A stretch of DNA of 64,000 nucleotides, taken from assembly GCF_000416235.1 (NCBI RefSeq), contig NZ_ATLO01000054.1, forward strand, positions 1 to 64,000, in the 5' to 3' direction. The position numbers were made by a program, and so were the translations under genes. The notes beneath the pieces are model-generated. The model was not told the DNA's origin and ran no database searches. It saw only the letters and a list, made by a program, of their open reading frames with translations. Below, one piece after another: positions 45,440 through 53,298 of this stretch (positions are counted from its first letter, which is position 1; the number at the start of each line of letters is the position of its first letter). This DNA comes from Pseudomonas sp. CFII64. Its GTDB lineage: Bacteria > Pseudomonadota > Gammaproteobacteria > Pseudomonadales > Pseudomonadaceae.

Positions 45440-46309
45440 ATGCCAGCCATTGAATCCATCCAGGTCTTCCAGGCCCTGAACAGCTCACCCAATGCCCGAC
45501 TTGAGCAGAGCGCCGCGCTGGGCGACGGTTTGGTCGCGGCGCTGTGGAACAACCGGCACGACGCCCAGGAATATCACGCGCCCAGTCATCACACGCTGTC
45601 GTGCTATATCGACGGCGGCACCGGCACGTTTCGTCGCGACCGACCGGATCAGAAAGGCAGCCCGGACAAACTCTGCACGCTGCCTGCCGGGCACGAATCG
45701 GCCTGGGTGATCAATGGCGAGATTCGTCTGGCGCACCTTTATATAAGCCCGGAGCAGTTCGCGTTGAGCTGCATTACCCTGCTGGACCGTGAACCCCGCG
45801 AGTTGCAGCTGCGGGAAAGCACTTTTATCGAGGACGCCGAACAGGCCCGGCGCTTTCGCCAGTTGATCCAGCTGGACTGGAGCGAACCCGGCGAGCGCTT
45901 GCGCACCAGCAGTCTGGCCCACGACATGCTCAGCCACGCGATTCTCGGTCAGGTCGGGCTACGCGAAGGCTTGCGCCTCAAGGGTGGATTGGCGCCGCAT
46001 CTGCGCCGGCAACTGGTGGCGTTCATTGACGCGCACCTTGCTGATCCGCTGAGCCTGGGGCAACTGGCCGGGATCTGTGCATTGTCCGAATACCACTTCG
46101 CCCGGATGTTCCGCGAAAGCTTCGGCTTGCCACCCCATCAATACCTGCTGGCCCGCCGCATCGCCCATGCCCGCCACCTGCTGCGCTCCACGCGCATGGC
46201 ATTCGGCGACATCGCCCTGGATTGCGGATTTGCCAGCGCCAGTCATTTCAACAACCGTTTCCGGCAAGTTGTCGGTGCTACGCCGGGCGAATATCGCGGC
46301 GCGTTTTGA
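45440..46309 (+). CDS. AraC-family transcriptional regulator
   Basis: This 289-residue regulator has an N-terminal cupin-like sensor (HHTLSCYIDGGTGTFRR ~50) and a C-terminal double HTH (LGQLAGICALSEYHFARMFRESFGLPPHQYL, then FGDIALDCGFASASHFNNRFRQVVGATPGEYR). It is transcribed divergently from the EamA transporter with a ~145-base gap, so it probably controls that gene. Confidence 0.88.
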   Translation: MPAIESIQVFQALNSSPNARLEQSAALGDGLVAALWNNRHDAQEYHAPSHHTLSCYIDGGTGTFRRDRPDQKGSPDKLCTLPAGHESAWVINGEIRLAHLYISPEQFALSCITLLDREPRELQLRESTFIEDAEQARRFRQLIQLDWSEPGERLRTSSLAHDMLSHAILGQVGLREGLRLKGGLAPHLRRQLVAFIDAHLADPLSLGQLAGICALSEYHFARMFRESFGLPPHQYLLARRIAHARHLLRSTRMAFGDIALDCGFASASHFNNRFRQVVGATPGEYRGAF

Positions 46310-46321
46310 AACGCGACTGAC

Positions 46322-46654
46322 TCAATTCCCCAATTGACTGAACGCCACAAACGGCGTGAGCAACAGCCCCACCGCTGCCAGCAGCAACACCAGTTTCGGT
46401 CGATACGGAATAAGGAATAACAGAATCAGGGCGCTGGTCATCAACGCCGTGCACCACTGCACCAGGCCAAAGCCCCAACCCGCCGTGCTGATTGCCGGCC
46501 ATAACGAGAGCACCAAAGCCAACCAACCCGCCACACGCAACCAGCGTCCACGCGTGATGCTGAGTTTGCTGTGCAGCAACTCGCCGTAATGCTTGGTCAT
46601 CGACAGGCACAAGCCGGTAAACCCCAGGAAACACAACAGGCTTGCCAGTAGCAT
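46322..46654 (-). CDS. DUF3325-like small membrane protein
   Basis: This 110-residue protein has three or four helices (~1-17, 37-56, 60-82, 88-105). The opening LLASLLCFLGFTGLCLSMTKH fits DUF3325, a family found beside PepSY proteins in iron-uptake operons. Its ATG overlaps the PepSY stop (TGATG), so it is the last gene of a coupled three-gene unit. The function is not established. Confidence 0.78.
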   Translation of the reverse strand: MLLASLLCFLGFTGLCLSMTKHYGELLHSKLSITRGRWLRVAGWLALVLSLWPAISTAGWGFGLVQWCTALMTSALILLFLIPYRPKLVLLLAAVGLLLTPFVAFSQLGN

Positions 46655-48261
46655 CAGCGCGCCTCGCCTTCAAGTTGCGTTGCATCAACGCTTTGCCGCT
46701 CGCGGTGTTTGAGCGGTGGCGCAGTTTCATCGGCGACGAGCAGCGGCGCAACCGGGCGAAACTTGCGCGCGGCCCAGGCCAGGAACAGACCCGTCGCCAA
46801 CGCCGTCAGATCGAAGCCGAGCAGCACCCAATCGCCGTGCGCCAGAGAGTCCAGCAGATATCGGCCGCTGGTCACGATGTCCAGCAGCGGCAAACCGGCA
46901 TACAGCAACGCTCCCAGCGCCAGTTGCTCGCGCCAGGCGTTGCGCCCGCTGCGCAGCGCAGCGTGCAGCAGCGTCAGACCCCAGGCGATGAAGAACATGT
47001 TGATCTCCCAACCGCCACGTCCGGGGAAACTCACCGGCAACAGCCGATTGGTCCAGAAGAAGCTCGCCACAGCGATCATCAAGCCGCCCATGCCGGCGAT
47101 ATTCAGCACTTCCACCAGCCGCAGTTCGAACGGCAATACGCCGGTTTTCTCGTGTTTGACCCGACGTTTCTTCAGCCACATCACCAGCCCGGTCCCGATC
47201 ATGGCGGTACTGGCGATGCCGAAAATAAAGTACATCCAGCGCAACAGCGGTCCGGCGAAATGGCCCAGGTGCAAGCCGTAGAAACCACCGGAAATCAGCA
47301 ACGGCACAGAACGCTCGACCGCAGCCGATTGCAACGCACCCGTGACGCCGTTGAACGTCAGGCCAGCGCCTGGATCGTGAACGATGCTGTCCACGCCACT
47401 GGGAAACAACACCACCGTGGCATTGGCATCGCCGGGATTGTTCACCGTCAACCGACCGATATGCCCGCCCGGCGCTTGCTGGTCAGCCAGCTTGAGTATG
47501 TCTGGTAACGACGCCAGCGGCGCGGGAGTGCCCGCAGGCTTGACGTTGGCATTGGCTGGGAACAGATCGGCAAAAAACGCTTGGGTATCGTTGCCATAAC
47601 TGGCGACGATACTCGCCGGCATGACCATCGACATGAAAATCACCAGGCTGCTGTAAGTGATCATCAGGTGAAACGGCAAGGCCAGCACGCCGATTGCGTT
47701 ATGCCCGTCGAGCCAGGAACGCTGGCCTTTGCGCGGGCGAAAGGTGAAGAATTCCTTGAAGATTTTCTTGTGGGTGATGATCCCGCTGATCAGCGTGATG
47801 AACATCAACATCGCCGCAGCAGTCGCCAGCCAGCGGCCCCACGGGTGCGGCATCTGCAACTGGAAATGGAAACGGTAGAAAAACTCGCCGCCGCGACTGT
47901 CCCGCGCCTGCACTTCGGTACCGGTTTGCGCATCGAGGTTTTTCTGTACGAACGTCCCGCGCTGTCCCGGCTGGCTCGGCACCTGCCACATTACCCCAAG
48001 CTTGGGATCGCGCTCGTCCGGCAAGTTGATGAACCAACGCGATGCGCCCATGGCATTTTGCTGCAGATACGCCTGGGCAAGCTCGGCACTGGCCTGGGAA
48101 TTGAGCGCGCGCACGGGGATTTCCGGCTGGGTCCAGCGGGTGATTTCCGTTTTGAAATAGGACATGGTCCCAGTCAGGAAAATCGCGAACAGCAACCAGC
48201 CGAATACCAGACCAATCCAGGTGTGCAGCCAGGCCATGGTCTGCCGAAAACCTTCCCTCAT
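46654..48261 (-). CDS. PepSY-associated membrane protein (PiuB-like, siderophore-linked)
   Basis: This 535-residue inner-membrane protein has an N-terminal helix (MAWLHTWIGLVFGWLLFAIFLTG), a periplasmic PepSY region, a helix near 150-170 (ATAAAMLMFITLISGIITHKK), a second periplasmic region (~205-330) and three or four C-terminal helices. Conserved His residues in LHTWIG, HNAIG and YGLHLGHFAG could bind heme, as in PiuB/FoxB-type proteins proposed to reduce or release siderophore iron in the periplasm. Start at 48261 overlaps the DUF3649 stop (ATGA). The Fur box lies upstream of the operon. Confidence 0.83.
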   Translation of the reverse strand: MREGFRQTMAWLHTWIGLVFGWLLFAIFLTGTMSYFKTEITRWTQPEIPVRALNSQASAELAQAYLQQNAMGASRWFINLPDERDPKLGVMWQVPSQPGQRGTFVQKNLDAQTGTEVQARDSRGGEFFYRFHFQLQMPHPWGRWLATAAAMLMFITLISGIITHKKIFKEFFTFRPRKGQRSWLDGHNAIGVLALPFHLMITYSSLVIFMSMVMPASIVASYGNDTQAFFADLFPANANVKPAGTPAPLASLPDILKLADQQAPGGHIGRLTVNNPGDANATVVLFPSGVDSIVHDPGAGLTFNGVTGALQSAAVERSVPLLISGGFYGLHLGHFAGPLLRWMYFIFGIASTAMIGTGLVMWLKKRRVKHEKTGVLPFELRLVEVLNIAGMGGLMIAVASFFWTNRLLPVSFPGRGGWEINMFFIAWGLTLLHAALRSGRNAWREQLALGALLYAGLPLLDIVTSGRYLLDSLAHGDWVLLGFDLTALATGLFLAWAARKFRPVAPLLVADETAPPLKHRERQSVDATQLEGEAR

Positions 48262-48611
48262 ATCAGCCACCGTCCACAGGCAAACGCGGCGCCCAAAAGC
48301 GCACCGGGCAACAGCACGCCGATCCAGGCCTGCCACGCGGTACGGCAGGCAAAACACCAGAGCACGACGACCAGATAAGCCAGAAACGACAGCAACATGC
48401 CGGTGATCACCGCGTCAGCCCGGGCCATGGGCATCCACTGGCTGACGCATACGCTGGTCAGGGCCGCGACCAGATAGCCGCCGAACAGCGCCGCCAGGAT
48501 CCGCGAAGTCACCGCCAGACGATACGCCAGCGACAACGCCGCGCCTTTGCCGGGGCGGGCTTTGCTCTTGGCTCGCGCAGTGCTTTGCGGGCGGGTCTGC
48601 TGATCACCCAT
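48258..48611 (-). CDS. DUF3649-like small membrane protein
   Basis: About 117 residues with a basic N-terminus (TARAKSKARPGKG) and three helices (~30-55, 65-87, 92-113). The family occurs as first gene of PepSY-DUF3325 iron operons. The ATG at 48611 (MGDQQTRP) is chosen; another in-frame ATG is at 48625. Neither has a strong ribosome site. Confidence 0.72.
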   Translation of the reverse strand: MGDQQTRPQSTARAKSKARPGKGAALSLAYRLAVTSRILAALFGGYLVAALTSVCVSQWMPMARADAVITGMLLSFLAYLVVVLWCFACRTAWQAWIGVLLPGALLGAAFACGRWLI

Positions 48612-48774
48612 GGCTGCGCCGTCCATTAACAAAACTCAGCCCGGGACAGGCACGACACAAGGTTTCTGCGGTCATGGAGCGGCATGGCGGGTTCCTGATT
48701 CGGGATCATCGAGTGCGACTGTTCGCAGCCAAGTGTAGGAATAGAGAACTACAGGTGTACGAGAAGATCGCAAT

Positions 48775-48793
48775 ATTAATGATAAATATTCTC
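48775..48793. promoter_or_regulatory. Fur box between the PepSY operon and fecI
   Basis: ATTAATGATAAATATTCTC matches the 19-bp Fur consensus GATAATGATAATCATTATC at about 14 positions. It lies in the divergent gap and could repress both fecIR and the PepSY operon when iron is sufficient. Confidence 0.72.
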
Positions 48794-48855
48794 ATATGCA
48801 AAAGAGTCTGACAGAATCTGCGCAATTATTGATCCATCGCGGACTGCCGTCGCTC

Positions 48856-49359
48856 ATGCCCATCGCCCATTACGCGCCCAATCACACCGTCGAAGGCCTG
48901 TATCACGCCCATCACAACTGGCTGACGACCTGGCTGCGACGCCGCCTCGGCTGCCCGCACAGCGCGGCGGATCTGGCTCAGGACACCTTCGTCAAGGTGC
49001 TGACGGCCCGGGATACAGCGCAGATCATCGAGCCACGCGCCTTCCTGACCACGATTGCCAAACGCGTGCTGTGCAATCACTACCGACGCCAGGATCTGGA
49101 ACGCGCCTATTACCAGACGCTGCTGGAAATGCCGGACTGTGTCGCGCCTTCCGAAGAAGATCGGGCGATCATTCTGGAAACCCTGCTGGAGCTGGACCAG
49201 CTGCTCGATGGTTTGCCGACATTGGTCAAACGTGCATTTCTGTTGGCGCAGATCGACGGCCTGAGCCACGGGGAAATCGCCGGGCAACTGGGAATTTCCA
49301 TCGCCACGGTCAAACGCCATCTGCACAAGGCCGCCCTGCGCTGCTATTTCGCGCTATGA
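48856..49359 (+). CDS. fecI: FecI-family ECF sigma factor
   Basis: FecI-type sigma factor (~167 residues) that transcribes fecA when the receptor signals through FecR. Region 2 is at ~10-80 (YHAHHNWLTTWLRRRLGCPHSAADLAQDTFVKVL) and region 4 at ~105-165 (HGEIAGQLGISIATVKRHLHKA). The start at 48856 (MPIAHYAPNH) fits family length; the in-frame ATG at 48796 touches the Fur box, where the promoter should be, and has no ribosome site. It overlaps fecR by 4 bases. Confidence 0.9.
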   Translation: MPIAHYAPNHTVEGLYHAHHNWLTTWLRRRLGCPHSAADLAQDTFVKVLTARDTAQIIEPRAFLTTIAKRVLCNHYRRQDLERAYYQTLLEMPDCVAPSEEDRAIILETLLELDQLLDGLPTLVKRAFLLAQIDGLSHGEIAGQLGISIATVKRHLHKAALRCYFAL

Positions 49360-50333
49360 ACCCGAACACTGAATCCCTGAATAAATCCGATATTCCTCCA
49401 GCAATTGCCGAGCAGGCGGTGAGCTGGCTGATTGAAATGCAGAGCGGCAGCCTTGAACCGCGCCGTCAGCAAGCCTGGCAAGCGTGGCTCAACAGCAATC
49501 CAGAACATCAGCGCGCGTGGGCGCATATCCAGCGGGTCAATCAGCGCCTGAGCGGTTTGTCTTCGCCCCTGGCTCACGCCGCGATCAACGCGCCGAAATC
49601 CAGCGGCCGACGTCAGGCCTTGAAGCTATTGCTGTTGCTGGGTGCCGGATCAGCCGCTGGCTGGGGTTTGCGCGAACAGGCGGTGCTGCAACCATTGCTG
49701 GCGGATTTCCACAATGGCGTTGGCCAGCGCCGCAAGATCGCCCTCAGCGACGGCAGCCAGTTGCACCTGAACAGCGCCAGCGCCGTGGATGTGCGTTTCG
49801 ATGGCCAGCAACGCCTGATCAAACTGCTGCAAGGCGAGATCCTGCTGACCGCCGCCGACGACCCGCGCCCGCTGCTGCTGACCACCGCCGAGGGCAGCAT
49901 TCGCCCGAGCATGGCAGGCAGCCGTTTCGATGTGCGGCAACTGAATGGCCGCAGCCAGATCGCGGTATTCAGTGGTGCCGTGCAGCTTCGGCCCGACAAT
50001 TTTCCGGGACCGGGCTTGCAGTTGCAGGCGTCACAGCAAGTCAGCTTCGGGCACAACTCGTGGGACGCAATCCGCCCGCTGGACGCCAGCAGCGGCGCCT
50101 GGGCCGACGGCATGCTGGTGGCCGCGCACATGCGTTTGCAGGATTTTCTCGCCGAACTCAGCCGCTATCGACGCGGCCATCTGGAGTGCGACGCGAAGGT
50201 CGCCGACCTGCTGATTTCCGGCAGTTATCCGCTGGCCGACAGCGAACGCATTCTGGATCTGCTGGAAGTCGCGCTGCCGGTTCGGGTCAAACGCTTCACC
50301 CGGTATTGGGTAACCGTGGAGGCGCGGGTTTGA
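49356..50333 (+). CDS. fecR: FecR-family anti-sigma/signal transducer
   Basis: This 325-residue inner-membrane regulator passes the FecA signal to FecI. N-terminal DUF4880 domain (AVSWLIEMQSGSLEPRRQQAWQAWLNSNPEHQRAWAHI, ~18-55), one membrane helix (~88-105), then the periplasmic FecR domain (GQRRKIALSDGSQLHLNSASAVDVRF) and a C-terminal secretin-like subdomain (LQDFLAELSRYRRGHLECDAKVADLLISGSYPL) that contacts the receptor. ATGA overlap with fecI. A REP duplication lies between it and fecA. Confidence 0.92.
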   Translation: MNPNTESLNKSDIPPAIAEQAVSWLIEMQSGSLEPRRQQAWQAWLNSNPEHQRAWAHIQRVNQRLSGLSSPLAHAAINAPKSSGRRQALKLLLLLGAGSAAGWGLREQAVLQPLLADFHNGVGQRRKIALSDGSQLHLNSASAVDVRFDGQQRLIKLLQGEILLTAADDPRPLLLTTAEGSIRPSMAGSRFDVRQLNGRSQIAVFSGAVQLRPDNFPGPGLQLQASQQVSFGHNSWDAIRPLDASSGAWADGMLVAAHMRLQDFLAELSRYRRGHLECDAKVADLLISGSYPLADSERILDLLEVALPVRVKRFTRYWVTVEARV

Positions 50334-50359
50334 ATCTGACCATTGACAATCACGGCCAC

Positions 50360-50574
50360 GTGGGACCGGCTTCAGCCGGGAAAGCGCCATTCGAATCAAA
50401 GAAACTCATAGGATGTACCGGCCTCTTCCCGGATAAATCCGGTCCCACAACGTGACGTTTGAATTTAATCCGCGAATCAGACCCGTAGGACCGGCTTCAG
50501 CCGGGAAAGCGCCATTCGAATCAAAGAAACTCATAGGATGTACCGGCCTCTTCCCGGATAAATCCGGTTCTATA
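50360..50574. repeat. Tandem 125-bp duplication of a REP pair (fecR-fecA gap)
   Basis: Two copies of the same REP pair (50360-50448 and 50485-50574) repeat with a 125-base period. Each has accggcttcagccgggaaag, an identical 30-base middle and tcccggataaatccgg. Their outer ends differ (gtggg/cccac against gtagg/ctata). Confidence 0.92.
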
Positions 50575-50590
50575 AGGTTGAGTCGCGCCC

Positions 50591-50627
50591 GGCGAAAATA
50601 TTTGCAAACCCAGTGAGCCGTTTTGCT
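50591..50627 (+). promoter_or_regulatory. Candidate FecI-dependent promoter of fecA
   Basis: A GCGAAAATATT element is followed after ~17 bases by CCGTTTT, resembling the AT-rich -35 and CGT-type -10 of iron-starvation sigma promoters. It starts ~90 bases before fecA and just after the REP duplication. Weakly supported. Confidence 0.35.
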
Positions 50628-50683
50628 CATCTCGCGTGACAGACAGGAAAAGCACCTTAATCGTCTCGCCAAAGGACTCCTGC

Positions 50684-53041
50684 ATGTCAGCCCGCCCCAG
50701 CCTTGTTTCTCCCCTCGCCCGCTCGTTGCGCCATATCCTGTTTGGCGCCGGTTTGTCGTTGAGCGCCCTGCCGCTGGTGCAGGCGGCGGAAGTCGCCAGC
50801 AAGCCTTACCACATCGCGCCGAGCGCGCTGGAAACCGCACTGAACCAGTTTGGGCGTGAAGCAGGCGTGCTGATTTCCTTTGGATCGCAGATCACCAACG
50901 GCTTGCAGAGTCGCGGCCTGGAAGGCCAATACACGCCGGAACAAGGCCTGGCCGCATTGCTTAAAGGCACCGGCTTGCAGGCGCGGGCTGATGGGCAGGA
51001 TGGCTACACCTTACAACCGGTCAGCGCTGCGCAAGGTGACGGTCCGGTTGAGCTGGAAGCGTCGACCGTGGTCGGCGACTGGCTCGGCGAAGCGCAGCAG
51101 ATCAACGTTTTCGAGCACCCCGGCGCGCGGGATGTGATCCGTCGCGAAGAAATCGAACGCTCCGGGGCCAGCACTGCGCGTGAGGTGCTCAATCGGATTC
51201 CCGGCGTCAACGCCCCGGAAAACAATGGCACCGGCAGCCATGACATGGCGCTGAACTTCGGCATTCGCGGCCTCAATCCGCGCCTGGCGTCGCGCTCCAC
51301 GGTATTGATGGATGGCATTCCGGTGCCCTTCGCACCTTATGGCCAGCCGCAGTTGTCGTTCGCGCCGATCAGCATGGGCAACATGGACGCTGTGGACGTG
51401 GTGCGTGGCGGCGGCGCCGTCAGGTATGGCCCGCAAAACGTCGGCGGGATCGTCAACTTCGTGACCCGCGCCATCCCCGATGCGCCGACCGTCAAAGGCG
51501 GTTTCCAGACCGAAACCAGCCCGTCGTCCAGCCATGACGGCTTCAAGACCACCGGCAACCTGCTGGCCGGCGGCACCGCCGACAACGGCCTGGGCGGCGC
51601 GATCCTGTATTCCGGGGTGCGCGGCGGCGACTGGCGTGAACACAGCGACACGCAAATCGACGACCTGATTCTCAAGGGCAAATACCAGATCGACGAGGCC
51701 AACAGCCTTAATGCCATGGCGCAGTATTACGAAGGTGAAGCGGACATGCCCGGCGGTCTGAACGTCGCTGATTACAAGGCTGATCCGTATCAATCGACGC
51801 GCCCCAAAGACAAGTTCTGGGGACGCCGCACGCTGGTCAATTTCGGCTACCGCTACGAGCAGGACGCGCGGGTATTCACCGCCAATACGTTCTTCACCAA
51901 GACCTTGCGCAGCGGTTATCTGGATCAAGGCAGCTTCGTTTCCCTGTCGCCCCGCGAATACTGGGTGCGCGGTCTGGAAACGCGTTTCTCCCAAGGCTTC
52001 GCGCTGGGCGAAAGCTGGAACGAAATCGGCGTTGGCTATCGCTACATCAACGAGGCCGGTCACGAACTGCGCTATCGCACGCCGACCACTTCCAACGAGC
52101 TGCCCAGCACCGCCAGCCGCAACGACCGGGACACTCGCGGCGCGACCGAAGCCCACGCGATCTACATCGATGACCGTATCGACATCGGAAAATGGACATT
52201 CACCCCTGGCATTCGCTACGAGATGATCGATTCGGCGCAGACCAACAACCTGACCAACGTCAAATACCAGGGCGATTACAACACGGCGCTGCCTGCACTG
52301 AACGTGCTGTATCACCTCACTGACACGTGGAATCTATACGCCAATACCGAAGGTTCGTTCGGCAGCGTGCAGTACAGCCAGATGCCAAATCGGGTGGCTG
52401 GCGGCGAAGTAAAACCGGAAAAAGCCCGCACCTGGGAACTCGGCACACGTTATGACAACGGCAACTTGCGCGCCGAAATCGGGGCGTTCCTGATCAACTT
52501 CGACAATCAGTATGAAAGTAACCAGACCAACGACACGGTGATTGCCCGCGGTGAAACCCGGCATCAGGGCATCGAGACCAGCATCAACTATGCATTGAAT
52601 GGTTTGAGCCCGGCGCTGGCCGGTTTCGATGTGTACGCCACGTATGCGTATGTCGACGCCAGCATTCGCGAAGATGGCCCTAACAAGGGCAACCGCGTGC
52701 CCTTCTCGTCCAAACACAAAGGCACCTTGGGCGTGGCGTATACCGAAGGGCCGTGGAAGCTGAATCTCGACAGTTCGTATCAGAGCGATCAGTTCGCCGA
52801 CAACGCCAACACTTCAGCGGAAAGCGCCGATGGCAGTACCGGCAAGATTCCCGGCTACATGCTGTTCAGCACCCGCGCCGGCTACGATTTCGGTCCACAA
52901 CTCAATGACCTGAACGTCGCCGTCGGGGTGAAGAACCTGCTCAACCACGAATACTTCACCCGCTCGTTCGACGATAACAACAAAGGCAAATACGTCGGCG
53001 AACCGCGCACGGTGTATGTGCAAACGTCTGTGGCGTTCTGA
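50684..53041 (+). CDS. fecA: Ferric citrate outer-membrane transducer receptor FecA
   Basis: This 785-residue TonB-dependent receptor takes up ferric dicitrate and signals to FecR. The signal peptide is ~1-34. An N-terminal STN signalling domain follows (YHIAPSALETALNQFGREAG ... GLAALLKGTGLQA), then the plug (GARDVIRREEIERSGASTAREVLNRIPGVNAPENNGTGSHD, FGIRGLNPRLASRSTVLMDGIPVPFAPYGQPQLS) and the barrel, ending TVYVQTSVAF. These stretches are nearly identical to E. coli FecA as I remember it. The ATG at 50684 has aaagga upstream. No fecBCDE permease genes follow. Confidence 0.94.
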   Translation: MSARPSLVSPLARSLRHILFGAGLSLSALPLVQAAEVASKPYHIAPSALETALNQFGREAGVLISFGSQITNGLQSRGLEGQYTPEQGLAALLKGTGLQARADGQDGYTLQPVSAAQGDGPVELEASTVVGDWLGEAQQINVFEHPGARDVIRREEIERSGASTAREVLNRIPGVNAPENNGTGSHDMALNFGIRGLNPRLASRSTVLMDGIPVPFAPYGQPQLSFAPISMGNMDAVDVVRGGGAVRYGPQNVGGIVNFVTRAIPDAPTVKGGFQTETSPSSSHDGFKTTGNLLAGGTADNGLGGAILYSGVRGGDWREHSDTQIDDLILKGKYQIDEANSLNAMAQYYEGEADMPGGLNVADYKADPYQSTRPKDKFWGRRTLVNFGYRYEQDARVFTANTFFTKTLRSGYLDQGSFVSLSPREYWVRGLETRFSQGFALGESWNEIGVGYRYINEAGHELRYRTPTTSNELPSTASRNDRDTRGATEAHAIYIDDRIDIGKWTFTPGIRYEMIDSAQTNNLTNVKYQGDYNTALPALNVLYHLTDTWNLYANTEGSFGSVQYSQMPNRVAGGEVKPEKARTWELGTRYDNGNLRAEIGAFLINFDNQYESNQTNDTVIARGETRHQGIETSINYALNGLSPALAGFDVYATYAYVDASIREDGPNKGNRVPFSSKHKGTLGVAYTEGPWKLNLDSSYQSDQFADNANTSAESADGSTGKIPGYMLFSTRAGYDFGPQLNDLNVAVGVKNLLNHEYFTRSFDDNNKGKYVGEPRTVYVQTSVAF

Positions 53042-53101
53042 CCCGAATCAATCGGGAAGGCGGTATTCGATGCGCCAGATGTGCATCGAATGTCCCGCCG
53101 T

Positions 53102-53275
53102 CATCGGGGATAAATCCCCTCCTCCCGGGGCAGCGGTGGCCATTGGGGGAAGCCCGGTCCAACCAAATCCAAGGTAGGACCGGACTTATCCGGGAAGCGT
53201 AGGCGCAGACACCGGACTGGATCAGGCTGAAGATGCTGACCAATCCGCCGCCATCGGGGACAAGTCCCCTCCTGC
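53102..53275. repeat. Cluster of three REP units between convergent receptor genes
   Basis: Units at 53102-53126 (tcggggataaatcccctcct), 53173-53197 (gtaggaccggacttatccggga) and 53252-53275 (tcggggacaagtcccctcct) belong to two sequence variants. They fill the ~257-base gap between fecA and the second receptor. Confidence 0.85.
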
Positions 53276-53298
53276 AATGGGTCCTTCTTCCTGCTTGA

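Noticed and set aside
50360..50574. Possible short CRISPR-like array (repeat-spacer-repeat)
   Set aside because: The units are REP palindromes in a two-copy tandem duplication with identical interiors, and no cas genes are near.
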